DNA from: SH-MAG3 sp035461245
GTDB taxonomy: Bacteria > Gemmatimonadota > Gemmatimonadetes > Longimicrobiales > RSA9
DNA length: 64,000 nucleotides
Reading direction: 5' to 3'
Assembly: GCA_035461245.1 (NCBI GenBank)
Contig: DATHVP010000123.1
Coordinates: forward strand, 21,906 to 85,905
A program made the translations under genes and the position numbers. The first letter of the stretch is position 1. Each line of letters starts with the position of its first letter. Shown one piece after another: positions 1-8,135 of the stretch. A model generated the notes under the pieces. That model saw only the letters and a program-made list of their open reading frames with translations. It did no database searches and had not been told where the DNA came from.

Positions 1-458
1 GTGGTGAGCACGAGTGCCCGGCAGCCGGCGGCCTCCGCGCGACGGACGAGTTCCTCCGTGATGCCGCGGTCACGGAAGACGTAGAGCTGGAACCAGAGCC
101 GCGCGCCCGTGGCGGCGATCTCCTCCACACTGTGCGTGGACAGCGTGGACGCGACCATGACGCTGTGCAGCGCTGCCGCCGCCCGGGCGCTGGCCAGCTC
201 GCCATCCCTGTGGGCGAGCCGCTGGAACGCGGTGGGCGCGAGGAGCACGGGGTAGGCGAGGTCGTCGCCGAAGAGATGAACGCGGGAGTCGACTTCACTC
301 ACGTTCACGAGGACGCGAGGGCGTAGCGCGTACTTCGCGAATGCCGTTCGGTTCGCCGCCAGCGTTGTCTCGTCGTCGGCGCCGCCGGCGAAGTAGTCAT
401 AGACGGAGCGCGGCAGCAGCTTCGCGGCCTGCTCCTCGTAGGCCTGGACCATGTTCAT
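1..458 (-). CDS. FMN-dependent alpha-hydroxy-acid oxidase/dehydrogenase, partial (C-terminus outside window)
   Basis: Translating the minus strand from 458 gives about 152 codons without a stop, running off the left edge. The protein opens MNMVQAYEEQAAKLL and contains YDYFAGGADDE, LAPTAFQRLAH and WFQLYVFRDRG. These are hallmarks of the N-terminal half of the FMN TIM-barrel of the lactate/glycolate oxidase family, which oxidises 2-hydroxy acids to 2-oxo acids. The substrate cannot be set because the catalytic His/Arg segment lies outside the window. The start shares one base with the stop of the MATE gene upstream (TGATG), so the two are probably translationally coupled. A second ATG two codons in (452) is also possible. 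Confidence 0.85.
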   Translation of the reverse strand, partial: MNMVQAYEEQAAKLLPRSVYDYFAGGADDETTLAANRTAFAKYALRPRVLVNVSEVDSRVHLFGDDLAYPVLLAPTAFQRLAHRDGELASARAAAALHSVMVASTLSTHSVEEIAATGARLWFQLYVFRDRGITEELVRRAEAAGCRALVLT

Positions 459-1861
459 CAGCGACTCTCCTCCATGACGGGGATGGGGCCGGCTTCCGCC
501 AGGCGGCGCAGCGGCCGGCGCCAGAGCACGGCCCGGGCCCGCAGGACGAGCATTAGGGCGACGGCCGCCAGGCCGATGCACAGCCCGATCCAGATGCCCA
601 CGGCGCCCAGCGGCGTCCGGAACCCCAGGTACCAGCACGACGTCAGGCCGATGGCCCAGTAGCCGATGGCGGCGAGGACCATGGGACCGCGCGTGTCTCC
701 GGCGCCGCGCAGCACCGATACGCCGGCGACCTGCGCGCCGTCAAAGATCTGGAACGCAGCCGCCACCAGCAGCAGGGTGCCCCCCAGTTCGATGATCTCG
801 GCGTGGGGCGTGTACAGCCCGATGAGGAAACGCGGAGCCGAGACAAAGAGCAGCGCGCACGCCAGCATGAAGCCCAGCGCCAGCAGGTAGGTTGCGACGA
901 CGGCGCGTCTGGCCGCCCGCGTGCGCCGGCCGCCGATGTGCTGGCCGACGCGGATGGAGCCGGCGATGGACGCGCCCAGTGCCACCATGAACGTCGTCGC
1001 CGCGATGTTGATGGTGACCTGGTGCGCCGCCAGTTCCACGGCCCCCAGCCAGCCCATCATGATGGCCGCAAACGAGAACAGGCCCACCTCCATGCCGAAC
1101 TGGACGCCCACCGGCAGTCCCACGGCGATGATGCGTCTGACTTCCGCTGCCCGCGGCCGCAGCGACACCCGCAGTGACGGCAGCGCCCGGTGCGTCAGCA
1201 GGAAGACCAGCAATGCCAGCAGCATGGACCAGCGCACGATGGTCGTCGCCCAGCCGGCGCCGACGGCGCCGAACGCCGGTACCAGCCCGTCCACGCCGTA
1301 GATGAGGATGAAGTTGGCGACGATGTTGATGCCGAGTCCGATGAACGTCACCACCATGGGCGCCGTCACGTGACCCATTCCCTCCAGGTACTGGCGCGCG
1401 GCAATGAAGACCAGCGCCGGCATGATGCCCCAGAACAGCGCCTGCAGGTAGGCCCCGGTGATGACGGACACCCCCTGCTCCTGCCCCAGCAGCAGCGACA
1501 GGTCCTCACCGAACAGCAGGCCAAGCATCACAGGCGCACTCAGCAGCAGCGCTACCCAGCAGCCCTGCACGAACACGCGCCGGCACTCGGCGATGTCGCC
1601 GGCGCCGAACGCCTGGCTCACCAGCGGCGCCATGCCCATCAGGGCGCCCGTCATGATCAGCACGCCGAAGTGGTGCAGTGCGCTGCCCAGGCCCACCGCC
1701 GCCAGCGGCTCAGCCCCCAGCGGGCCCACCATGATGGTGTCGGCGGTGTGCATGCCCACCTGCCCGAGCTGGTTCACCACCAGAGGGCCCGCCAGCACGA
1801 GCAGGCCCCTCAACTCATGGGCAAACAGCTGCCTGCTGCGCCTGCCCCTGAACATCCTCAC
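458..1861 (-). CDS. MATE family multidrug/cation antiporter
   Basis: A 467-residue, very hydrophobic protein with about twelve predicted membrane segments, the usual size for NorM-type MATE exporters, which extrude organic cations or metabolites using Na+ or H+ gradients. The first helix carries the family signature around LVVNQLGQVGMHTADTIMVG, and the second half repeats the pattern (AAFQIFDGAQVAGVSVLRG). The start is GTG (GTGAGGATG) with GGGAG five bases upstream; the ATG two codons later is an alternative. Its stop overlaps the start of the hydroxy-acid oxidase gene, so they form one transcription unit. The substrate cannot be predicted. Confidence 0.92.
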   Translation of the reverse strand: MRMFRGRRSRQLFAHELRGLLVLAGPLVVNQLGQVGMHTADTIMVGPLGAEPLAAVGLGSALHHFGVLIMTGALMGMAPLVSQAFGAGDIAECRRVFVQGCWVALLLSAPVMLGLLFGEDLSLLLGQEQGVSVITGAYLQALFWGIMPALVFIAARQYLEGMGHVTAPMVVTFIGLGINIVANFILIYGVDGLVPAFGAVGAGWATTIVRWSMLLALLVFLLTHRALPSLRVSLRPRAAEVRRIIAVGLPVGVQFGMEVGLFSFAAIMMGWLGAVELAAHQVTINIAATTFMVALGASIAGSIRVGQHIGGRRTRAARRAVVATYLLALGFMLACALLFVSAPRFLIGLYTPHAEIIELGGTLLLVAAAFQIFDGAQVAGVSVLRGAGDTRGPMVLAAIGYWAIGLTSCWYLGFRTPLGAVGIWIGLCIGLAAVALMLVLRARAVLWRRPLRRLAEAGPIPVMEESR

Positions 1862-2082
1862 CGCGGCTCCCGCACGAAAAGGCCGCCTGGCTGGCCGGGC
1901 GGCGTACTGCTGAAAAGATTCCGTCGTGTCGGGGTGAATAGATAGCGGGCCCGGACGCAGCGGAACAGGCGTGGATCCAGTGACCTATAGCCAGCCGATG
2001 TTGACCTGTACCGGCGGCGTTGGCATCTTCAGCAGGTCTGCCACTCCACCGGCAACGTCTCGCACCGGGAAGGCGTCAGATC

Positions 2083-2610
2083 ATGATCGAACTGCCCATG
2101 TCAAACCTGCAGCATCGCGTGCTGACGAGTCGGGAGCGGGTGAAGTTTGCCGCGGCCGATCCCTATGCGCACCTGTCCTCCGGCGCATGCGTGGACATGA
2201 TCATGGGGCACCGGGTGGAGGCGCTGGAGGACATCATCGGTTTCTCCATCCTCCGGCATGCCCGGACCGGCGTGGCCTTTCCCGCCCGCAGCATCCAGGT
2301 GGCATACCTGCGTCCTTCCTTTGTCGGTGAGGCGCTGGAGGTGGGCAGCTGGATCGAGACGCTGGGCACCTCCAGCTTCGAGGTGCGTGCCGTGATCGCC
2401 GGTGCCGGGGACCGGAAGGCCCGGGCGGCCGCCAGGATCCATTTCGTTGCAGTGGACGCCGCCACGGGGCGCCCCGTGCCGGTCCCGGCTACACTGCCGA
2501 GCAACGCGCCATCGGACCCGACGGTTGCGCTGCCCATGAGCGCCATCTGGCTGGCGGACGTCCAGGGCCTCCCCGACGGATGGGTCGAGCCGGTCCCGGA
2601 CATCACCTGA
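2083..2610 (+). CDS. Hotdog-fold acyl-CoA thioesterase-like protein
   Basis: 175 residues resembling the 4HBT/YbgC-FcbC group: an N-terminal ADPYAHLSSG segment (Asp27 in the place of the usual catalytic Asp), a long helix, then strands with the typical Q-V-x-Y-L-R-P-S turn (residues 72-79). Family members hydrolyse acyl-CoA or acyl-ACP thioesters in the cytoplasm. The ATG at 2083 was chosen because GGGAAGG lies nine bases upstream and the domain begins just after it; an in-frame ATG at 2020 would add a non-homologous leader. It is divergent from the MATE gene across about 220 bp that hold nothing else I can identify. The substrate is unknown. Confidence 0.75.
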   Translation: MIELPMSNLQHRVLTSRERVKFAAADPYAHLSSGACVDMIMGHRVEALEDIIGFSILRHARTGVAFPARSIQVAYLRPSFVGEALEVGSWIETLGTSSFEVRAVIAGAGDRKARAAARIHFVAVDAATGRPVPVPATLPSNAPSDPTVALPMSAIWLADVQGLPDGWVEPVPDIT

Positions 2611-2693
2611 CGCCGGCTTCGCACGCCCGCCGGCGCCGCGCAGGTGCCGCTCAGGTACCGCACAGGTACCGCACAGGTGCAAGGCGCCGCTCC

Positions 2694-3254
2694 TTACCCG
2701 GCCGCCTCTTCCACCGCGGCCATGATGAGATCAATCAACTCGGCCGGCGACAGCCGCTCCAGGTCGCCGGCCGTCAGGCCGGACAGCCGGTGAGCGCGGA
2801 CGATGTTGCGCAACTGGGCGGCACTCAGTGCATGAAGCTGATCCCGCAGGATCTCGTCGCCCTCAGCGTAGACGTGGAACGGATCCAGGATGGCGGTGGG
2901 TGCGGGTGCCGTTGCCGGCTCCGGGGCAGGGGCCGGTGCGCGCGGGGCCGGTCCCGCCGCGACGGCCGTGCCCCCCGTCCGCTTCGGGGCCGGTGGCAGT
3001 TCGGTAGACGCGCGCAGCAGCGCCCCATCCAGGTACGGGTCCGTCAGGCCCGTCGCCCAGTAGGCCAGATCTGCCCGGTTCGGCTGGGTGGTTTCCCGCT
3101 GGGTGATGAGGGGCGTCCCGCCGTCCAGCGGCAGGAACTCCAGCCAGCCCTCCCAGGTACCGTCCGACCGCTCCCTGCCGCACGCCTGCACCCCGTAACG
3201 CCGGCCGTCCCGGCCCCTCAACTGCGTTTCATACGGCTGGATGACGTCGGACAT
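2694..3254 (-). CDS. Hypothetical two-domain protein with Ala/Pro linker
   Basis: 186 residues; I do not recognise a named family. Residues about 1-85 form a compact domain (GRRYGVQACGRERSDGTWEG, then WLEFLPLDGG). A linker of about 40 residues rich in Ala and Pro follows. The last 70 residues are helical and end in two similar helix-turn motifs (LSAAQLRNIVRAHRLSGLTA and LSPAELIDLIMAAVEE) that recall SAP- or Rho-N-type helical modules. The start at 3254 (MSDVIQ) has GGAG eight bases upstream; longer in-frame starts would run into the divergent YCII gene. There is no signal peptide or membrane segment, so it is probably cytoplasmic. Confidence 0.65.
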   Translation of the reverse strand: MSDVIQPYETQLRGRDGRRYGVQACGRERSDGTWEGWLEFLPLDGGTPLITQRETTQPNRADLAYWATGLTDPYLDGALLRASTELPPAPKRTGGTAVAAGPAPRAPAPAPEPATAPAPTAILDPFHVYAEGDEILRDQLHALSAAQLRNIVRAHRLSGLTAGDLERLSPAELIDLIMAAVEEAAG

Positions 3255-3423
3255 AATGCACGCTCCATGATCCGGGTCCGTCGTTGCCAGCGTGCAATTC
3301 ACCGGCCATGCCTTCGTTCGCCTTGCGCCGTCCAGCTGCGCATACGACGATGCACCCTGCATGGGCGACCGGGCCGGAGGCAGTCTCCGGAAAGTGCCTG
3401 GCGATATCAGGATAGGAGGCCGG

Positions 3424-3825
3424 ATGAAGTTCATGTGCCTGGCGTACGAGGAAGAGGAACGACTGGATGCGCTCACGCTGGCCCAATGGCATGAGTTGCG
3501 GCAGGAAACCCTGGACTATGTGGCGGCGCTGCAGTCCAGCGGCCGCCTGCTGAGTGCACTCCCGCTGCAGAGCGCGCGGACCGCCTCAACGGTCCGGATC
3601 CGCGAGGGTCAACGTGCCGTTGTGGACGGCCCGTTCGCGGAGACGAAGGAGCAGATCGGCGGCTTCTTCCTCATCGAGGCGGCGGACATGCAGGAGGCCG
3701 TTGACATCGCCGCGCAGTGGCCGTCGGCCCGAATCGGTACCATCGAGGTGCGCCCCGTGGAGGAGGCGCTCCGCCTGGACAGCCGATACGGATCCCAGGC
3801 AACCGGCCGTCAGGGCGAGCCGTGA
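3424..3825 (+). CDS. YCII/DGPF-domain protein
   Basis: 133 residues starting MKFMCLAYEEEE and containing VVDGPFAETKEQIGGFFLIE, the signature of DGPF (YCII-related) proteins. These small ferredoxin-like-fold proteins often sit beside extracytoplasmic-function sigma factors; none is present here. Their biochemical role is poorly defined. AGGAGG lies about five bases before the ATG at 3424, which fixes the start. The FKBP lipoprotein gene follows after 35 bp on the same strand and is probably co-transcribed. Confidence 0.85.
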   Translation: MKFMCLAYEEEERLDALTLAQWHELRQETLDYVAALQSSGRLLSALPLQSARTASTVRIREGQRAVVDGPFAETKEQIGGFFLIEAADMQEAVDIAAQWPSARIGTIEVRPVEEALRLDSRYGSQATGRQGEP

Positions 3826-3860
3826 TGGGTCGCCACGCACGAGTAACAGGAGGCAGGTTC

Positions 3861-4316
3861 ATGATTCCCCGATTCACGATGTCGTTCGCCCTCGCCGCCC
3901 TCATCGCTGCCGGCTGCGCGTCGACGCCACTGGCGACGCCCGATGACGTCATGTTCGCGCCGTCGCTGAACGTGGATCTGGCGCAGATGGAGCGGTTGCC
4001 GTCGGGCGTCTATGTCAGGGACCTGCGGGAGGGGGCCGGTGGTGTGGTGCAGCGTGGTCAGCGGGTGGCGGTCCACTTCGTTGGCTGGCTGGCGGACGGA
4101 ACCCAGTTCGACGGCGTCGCACCGCCCTCCCCACCGGTGCAGTTCCAGCTCGGCGCCGGCGAGGTGATCCGCGGCTGGGACGACGGTATTGCCGGCATGC
4201 GTGCGGGCGGGCAGCGCATGATCGTGGTGCCGGCCGCGCGTGGGTACGGCCGGCAGCGAACAGGCAACGTGCCGCCGAACTCGGTTCTCGTCTTTGTGGT
4301 GGAGGTCGTTCGCTAG
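3861..4316 (+). CDS. FKBP-type peptidyl-prolyl isomerase lipoprotein
   Basis: 151 residues. The N-terminus is a lipoprotein signal (ALAALIAAGC, lipidated Cys19), so the protein is anchored in the cell envelope. Residues about 50-151 form one FKBP domain: GQRVAVHFVGWLADGTQFD, then VIRGWDDGIAGMRAGGQRM, the IPP-like ARGYG turn and the terminal VPPNSVLVFVVEV strand. FKBP isomerases catalyse cis-trans isomerisation of Xaa-Pro bonds and help proteins fold in the periplasm. The ATG at 3861 follows AGGAGG at good spacing and is the only start that leaves the lipobox at a sensible depth. The gene converges with the ion-channel gene 12 bp downstream. Confidence 0.92.
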   Translation: MIPRFTMSFALAALIAAGCASTPLATPDDVMFAPSLNVDLAQMERLPSGVYVRDLREGAGGVVQRGQRVAVHFVGWLADGTQFDGVAPPSPPVQFQLGAGEVIRGWDDGIAGMRAGGQRMIVVPAARGYGRQRTGNVPPNSVLVFVVEVVR

Positions 4317-4328
4317 CCGCGTCCCGGC

Positions 4329-6281
4329 TCAGCTGGCGCCGGACCGGGTGAGCGTGACAATCTCGTCGTCAGGCTGCAGCGTCCACTCCTGCTGTCTGGG
4401 CGGATTCAGCAGCAGCTGGTGCTCTCCGGCAGGCGTCCGCACGCGGACGCCGAGGGCGGTATCGCCCCTGGTCCGCACCGCGCCGGCGACGTCGGCGAAT
4501 GATACCGCGTCGCCGACGATCCCGTAGTCCGCAGCCGTCCGGAACACGATCTCTGCGCCGCCCGGGCCGAACAGCTCCTCGAATACGGCGCGCAGCTCCC
4601 GCCGCAGGGCTACCTGGGCGAGCATGTGGCTGAGTACGATAGGGCTGACGATGACTTCCGTGCTGCGGCGCCGGATGAGGGAGACATTGCCGGGGTCCAG
4701 CAGCTCCACGGTGACGGCCGGCCCGTCCGAATCCGGCAGGATGTCCCGCAGCAGCAGGTACCCCATGATGGTCCGGGCGTCGGATTCCTCGCCGGAGCCC
4801 AGGCGGTCACTGCCTACGATGACGATGCGGTCGTAGCCGGCGACGTCCACCCGGTCCAGCATGTCCGGCACGGCGAAGTCCTCCTCGATGTGATTCACGG
4901 TCACCCGATCCAGGCGGACACCAGTGCGCATGAGGGCCGAACGCCGCGTGGAGGCGGCTGTCGTGGACACGATATCCACGAGGAACTTCTCGTCGGCGAA
5001 TCCATCGAGCACACGCAGCAGGGCAGCGGCCTTGTGGCTCCAGCCCAGCACGAGCAGGCGCAGCGGTGGTGAGGTCGGCGCTGGCCCGGGCCCGGCCACT
5101 GCCGGCGCAACCGGTGGCGGAGCGCCTGGCCTGACGGGCTCCGTACCGGCGTAGTTGCGGGCCACGAACACCAGTCGGTCGTCCCGCTGCAGGCGAGCCG
5201 TCGGCGGCGGGTTGAGGACGGGCATGAACGAAGCGCCGTCCCGCCGGGCGACACCGATGAGGATTGCTTCCTCGAACCAGGCGCCGGCCTCGGCGAACGT
5301 CATGTCCGTCAGGTCGGCACATTCCCGTACATAGATCTCGTTGCCCCGATCGTGTGTCAGCAGTTCGCTGAACACGCGGGACAGTCCCGGGTGGCGGATG
5401 GTCTGGGCGAGGAGCCGGCCGATGATGGCATCACTTGCGAGCACCTCGACGGGGCCGGAATATGCGCGCAAGGCGCTGTCTACCCGGCGCATGTCGAAGA
5501 CCTCGGCGACGACCGGCGGCAACGCATCCGTCCCGGATAGCTGCGGATGGCTGGCCATGCTGAGGAGCGTCTTGATGGTGCGGGCGTCCGCCTGGTCCGG
5601 GCCGCCCCGGCCGAAGTCCGCGGCGGGCATGATCACCGCCGCGGCATGCAGGAAGTCCACGCGCTGCAGGTGCTCCAGACGCAGCGGTGAGCCGGTCCGC
5701 AGCACGACCTGCCGCGGGTCCCAGTCCGCACCGAGCCGGTCCCGCAGTTCCAGCCCCAGCCGCGTCGTCACCTCGTCGGCCAGGATGGCGATGCGCAGGA
5801 TGCGCGCGCCGCGGAGCTCCAGGAACCGGCGGACCCGGGAGCCGGACAGTACGAGTTCCTGCACAATGGTGGGCGTGCGGTCCGTCCACCCGATGATGAG
5901 GATGTGCCCGTGCTGCACGATGGGGGAGGTCCCCGCCTCCAGCTGGCGCATCCGCTCGTCCAGCCATTGCGTCATGATGGCGACGAGGGCACCCAGAAAG
6001 ACGACGTAGCCGAGCACCGTCAGGATCGTGGAGACGAAGCGCGTCAGGATCCCCTCGTCGTCGCCGAGATACCCCGGGTCCGAGAGGCGCAGGAACGCCC
6101 ACCAGATGGCGCTGTCAAGCCCCCCGTCTACATTGCCCCCGGCCACATGTACCACGGCACCGGCCACGACGGACAGCAGGCCGATGAGCATGGCGATGAC
6201 GAGGAGCCGGTAGTGGGCGCCCCGCAGCACCATACGCTCCAGCAGGTAGCGGATGCGGTTGGCGAAGTAGCGGTGAGGCAT
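4329..6281 (-). CDS. CASTOR/POLLUX-like RCK-gated ion channel
   Basis: 650 residues. Two hydrophobic segments (about residues 19-40 and 75-100) flank a pore-like stretch GLDSAIWWAFLRLSDPGYLG. The remaining 500 residues form two Rossmann/RCK units, the first starting HILIIGWTDRTPTIVQEL and the second LRLLVLGWSHKAAALLRVLD, each followed by a TrkA-C-like strand region. This arrangement matches the CASTOR/POLLUX (DMI1) family, whose plant members are nuclear cation channels; bacterial members are uncharacterised or act in ion flux. The start at 6281 (MPHRYFANRIRYLLERM) leaves 76 bp to the divergent DtxR-family gene; a longer in-frame start would overlap that gene. The shared intergenic region raises the possibility of metal-responsive control. 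Confidence 0.85.
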   Translation of the reverse strand: MPHRYFANRIRYLLERMVLRGAHYRLLVIAMLIGLLSVVAGAVVHVAGGNVDGGLDSAIWWAFLRLSDPGYLGDDEGILTRFVSTILTVLGYVVFLGALVAIMTQWLDERMRQLEAGTSPIVQHGHILIIGWTDRTPTIVQELVLSGSRVRRFLELRGARILRIAILADEVTTRLGLELRDRLGADWDPRQVVLRTGSPLRLEHLQRVDFLHAAAVIMPAADFGRGGPDQADARTIKTLLSMASHPQLSGTDALPPVVAEVFDMRRVDSALRAYSGPVEVLASDAIIGRLLAQTIRHPGLSRVFSELLTHDRGNEIYVRECADLTDMTFAEAGAWFEEAILIGVARRDGASFMPVLNPPPTARLQRDDRLVFVARNYAGTEPVRPGAPPPVAPAVAGPGPAPTSPPLRLLVLGWSHKAAALLRVLDGFADEKFLVDIVSTTAASTRRSALMRTGVRLDRVTVNHIEEDFAVPDMLDRVDVAGYDRIVIVGSDRLGSGEESDARTIMGYLLLRDILPDSDGPAVTVELLDPGNVSLIRRRSTEVIVSPIVLSHMLAQVALRRELRAVFEELFGPGGAEIVFRTAADYGIVGDAVSFADVAGAVRTRGDTALGVRVRTPAGEHQLLLNPPRQQEWTLQPDDEIVTLTRSGAS

Positions 6282-6357
6282 GCGGCAAGGTGGCCCGACG
6301 CCGGCCCTCGCGGCAAGATGCCCTTGCCGCGGCCAGCCCTGCACCCGACTTTCCGGC

Positions 6358-7014
6358 ATGACCACGCCGGCTGTGGAGGATTACCTCAAGGCCATCTACC
6401 AGCTCTCCGAGGCCGGCGAGCCGGTGAGCACTTCATCCATCGCCGAACGGCTGAGTGTTGCGCCGGGCTCGGTGACGGGCATGCTCAAGCGCCTGTCCGA
6501 GGCCGGGTTGGTGGAGCACACGCGGTATTACGGCGCACGCCTCACGGAGCGGGGCGCCGAGAATGCGGTCCGGACCATCCGCCGCCATCGCGTACTTGAG
6601 CTGTTCCTGGTGGATGTACTGGGCTACACGTGGGACCGGGTGCATGACGAGGCGGAGCGCCTCGAGCACGTCGTTACCGACGAGCTCATTGACCGGATGG
6701 CCCACGTCCTCGGCAGCCCCACCGCCGATCCGCACGGCGCGCCCATCCCGGAAACCGGCGCCGAGTTCCGGGAGGAGCGCTACCCGTGCCTCGCAGAGAT
6801 GAGGCCCGGCGAGCAGGCCATCCTGCGGCAGGTCCCGGACGAGGACGCAGCGGCCCTGCGCTACCTGGGCGAGCTGGGCCTGAAGCCCGGTGTTGAGCTG
6901 GAGGTCACCGAGGTGGCCCCCTTCAACGGGCCGATCCATGTCCTGATCAACGGCAGGAAGCAGGTCCTCGGCCAGGACATCGCCCGGCACGTCCAGGTCG
7001 AGCCCCGGGGCTAG
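6358..7014 (+). CDS. DtxR/MntR-family metal-dependent transcriptional repressor
   Basis: 218 residues. Residues 1-60 form the winged helix (VEDYLKAIYQL, then SSIAERLSVAPGSVTGMLKR), followed by the metal-binding dimerisation domain (RHRVLELFLVDVLGY, EAERLEHVVTDELIDRM, CLAEMRPGE). A C-terminal FeoA/SH3-like domain (ELGLKPGVELEVTEV) makes it the long DtxR/IdeR/ScaR type. With Mn2+ or Fe2+ bound, such proteins repress metal-import operons. It converges with the ABC importer whose second permease ends 12 bp downstream, making that importer the obvious target. The ATG at 6358 has no strong ribosome-binding site but is the first codon of the conserved domain. The metal specificity cannot be read from the sequence. 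Confidence 0.93.
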   Translation: MTTPAVEDYLKAIYQLSEAGEPVSTSSIAERLSVAPGSVTGMLKRLSEAGLVEHTRYYGARLTERGAENAVRTIRRHRVLELFLVDVLGYTWDRVHDEAERLEHVVTDELIDRMAHVLGSPTADPHGAPIPETGAEFREERYPCLAEMRPGEQAILRQVPDEDAAALRYLGELGLKPGVELEVTEVAPFNGPIHVLINGRKQVLGQDIARHVQVEPRG

Positions 7015-7025
7015 CACCCCCGCCG

Positions 7026-8135
7026 TTATACCTGCATGGCCTGTGTCGCTGCCAGGCGCCCCTGATCCGTCAGGTGCAGCACGCCTGACGGCGACCGCCG
7101 CAGCAGTCCCTCTTCTTCCGCTTCCCTGATCACGCGCTGCGCGAAGCGTGCGTCCCAGCGCAGGTGCGCGCCCAGGTGGTCCTCGTGGTTCTCCGTTGCC
7201 GATGCGGCCGTGTCTTCGTGGTGCAGCAGGTGGATGGCCAGCATGAGCCGCGCGAACTCCCAGCGCTGCCGTCGCCGCCGACGCTGCACGGCCACGATGC
7301 CACGGTGGGGCGCGAGCAGGAATGCCGCCAGGAAGAGGACGCCTGCCGCCGAGGTCATGGAGCCGGCGATGGATGCGTCCACGATCCACGCGAACCAGAA
7401 GCCGAGCAGTGCGGCGGCGGCGGCAATGGCCACGCTCAGCAGCAGCATGCGGCGCAGGCTCTCCGCCAGCAGGTACGCGGTGGCGGGGGGCGCGATCATC
7501 AATGCGACGACGAGGATGGAGCCCACGGCGTCGAACGCACCCACTGCGGTAACCGAGACGAGAGTCATGAACGCGTAGTGCAGCAGCACCGGCGAGAATC
7601 CCAGCGCCGCGGCCAGGCCGGGATCAAAGGTCGAGAGCTTGAGTTCCTTGTAGAACAGTGCGATGAACCCGACGTTCAGGCCCAGCACCCCGCCCATGAC
7701 CCACAGCGTGCGCGGTCCGAGGTCCAGGCCGTTGACTTCCAGCCGGCGGAACGGCGCAAACGCGATCTCGCCCAGCAGCACCGCGTCCGTGTCCAGGTGT
7801 ACGCTCCCGGCGTAGCGGGAGATCAGGATCACTGCAACACTGAAGAGCGCGGTAAAGACCAGGCCGATGGCGGCGTCTTCCCGCAGGCGCTGTGTCCGGC
7901 GCAGCAGCTCCACCAGCCATACGGTGGCCACACCGGTGGCGGCGGCGCCCGCGATGAGGAACGGCGATGTGATGTCGCGCACCAGGAAGAAGGCCAGCAC
8001 GATGCCCAGCAGCACGGTGTGGCTGATGGCGTCGCTCATGAGTGCCATGCGACGCAGCACCAGGAACACGCCGGACAGCGCGCATGCCACCGCCACCACC
8101 ACGGCGACGAGCTGGATCTCGAGTTCAATGGCCAT
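7026..8135 (-). CDS. Metal ABC transporter permease 2 with C-terminal winged-helix-like tail
   Basis: 369 residues. The first 280 form an ABC-3 (MntB/ZnuB/TroC-D) permease with eight to nine hydrophobic helices, including VLRRMALMSDAISHTVLLG and VGSILVVALMIAPPATAYLL. About 90 cytoplasmic residues follow that look like a winged helix of the DtxR/MarR sort (LGAHLRWDARFAQRVIREAE, then GLLRRSPSGVLHLTDQGR). The ATG at 8135 has GGAG six bases upstream; an ATG at 8147 is also in frame. Either way the gene overlaps the end of permease 1, so it is the last gene of a four-gene operon. It pairs with permease 1 to form the membrane channel. Confidence 0.9.
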   Translation of the reverse strand: MAIELEIQLVAVVVAVACALSGVFLVLRRMALMSDAISHTVLLGIVLAFFLVRDITSPFLIAGAAATGVATVWLVELLRRTQRLREDAAIGLVFTALFSVAVILISRYAGSVHLDTDAVLLGEIAFAPFRRLEVNGLDLGPRTLWVMGGVLGLNVGFIALFYKELKLSTFDPGLAAALGFSPVLLHYAFMTLVSVTAVGAFDAVGSILVVALMIAPPATAYLLAESLRRMLLLSVAIAAAAALLGFWFAWIVDASIAGSMTSAAGVLFLAAFLLAPHRGIVAVQRRRRRQRWEFARLMLAIHLLHHEDTAASATENHEDHLGAHLRWDARFAQRVIREAEEEGLLRRSPSGVLHLTDQGRLAATQAMQV

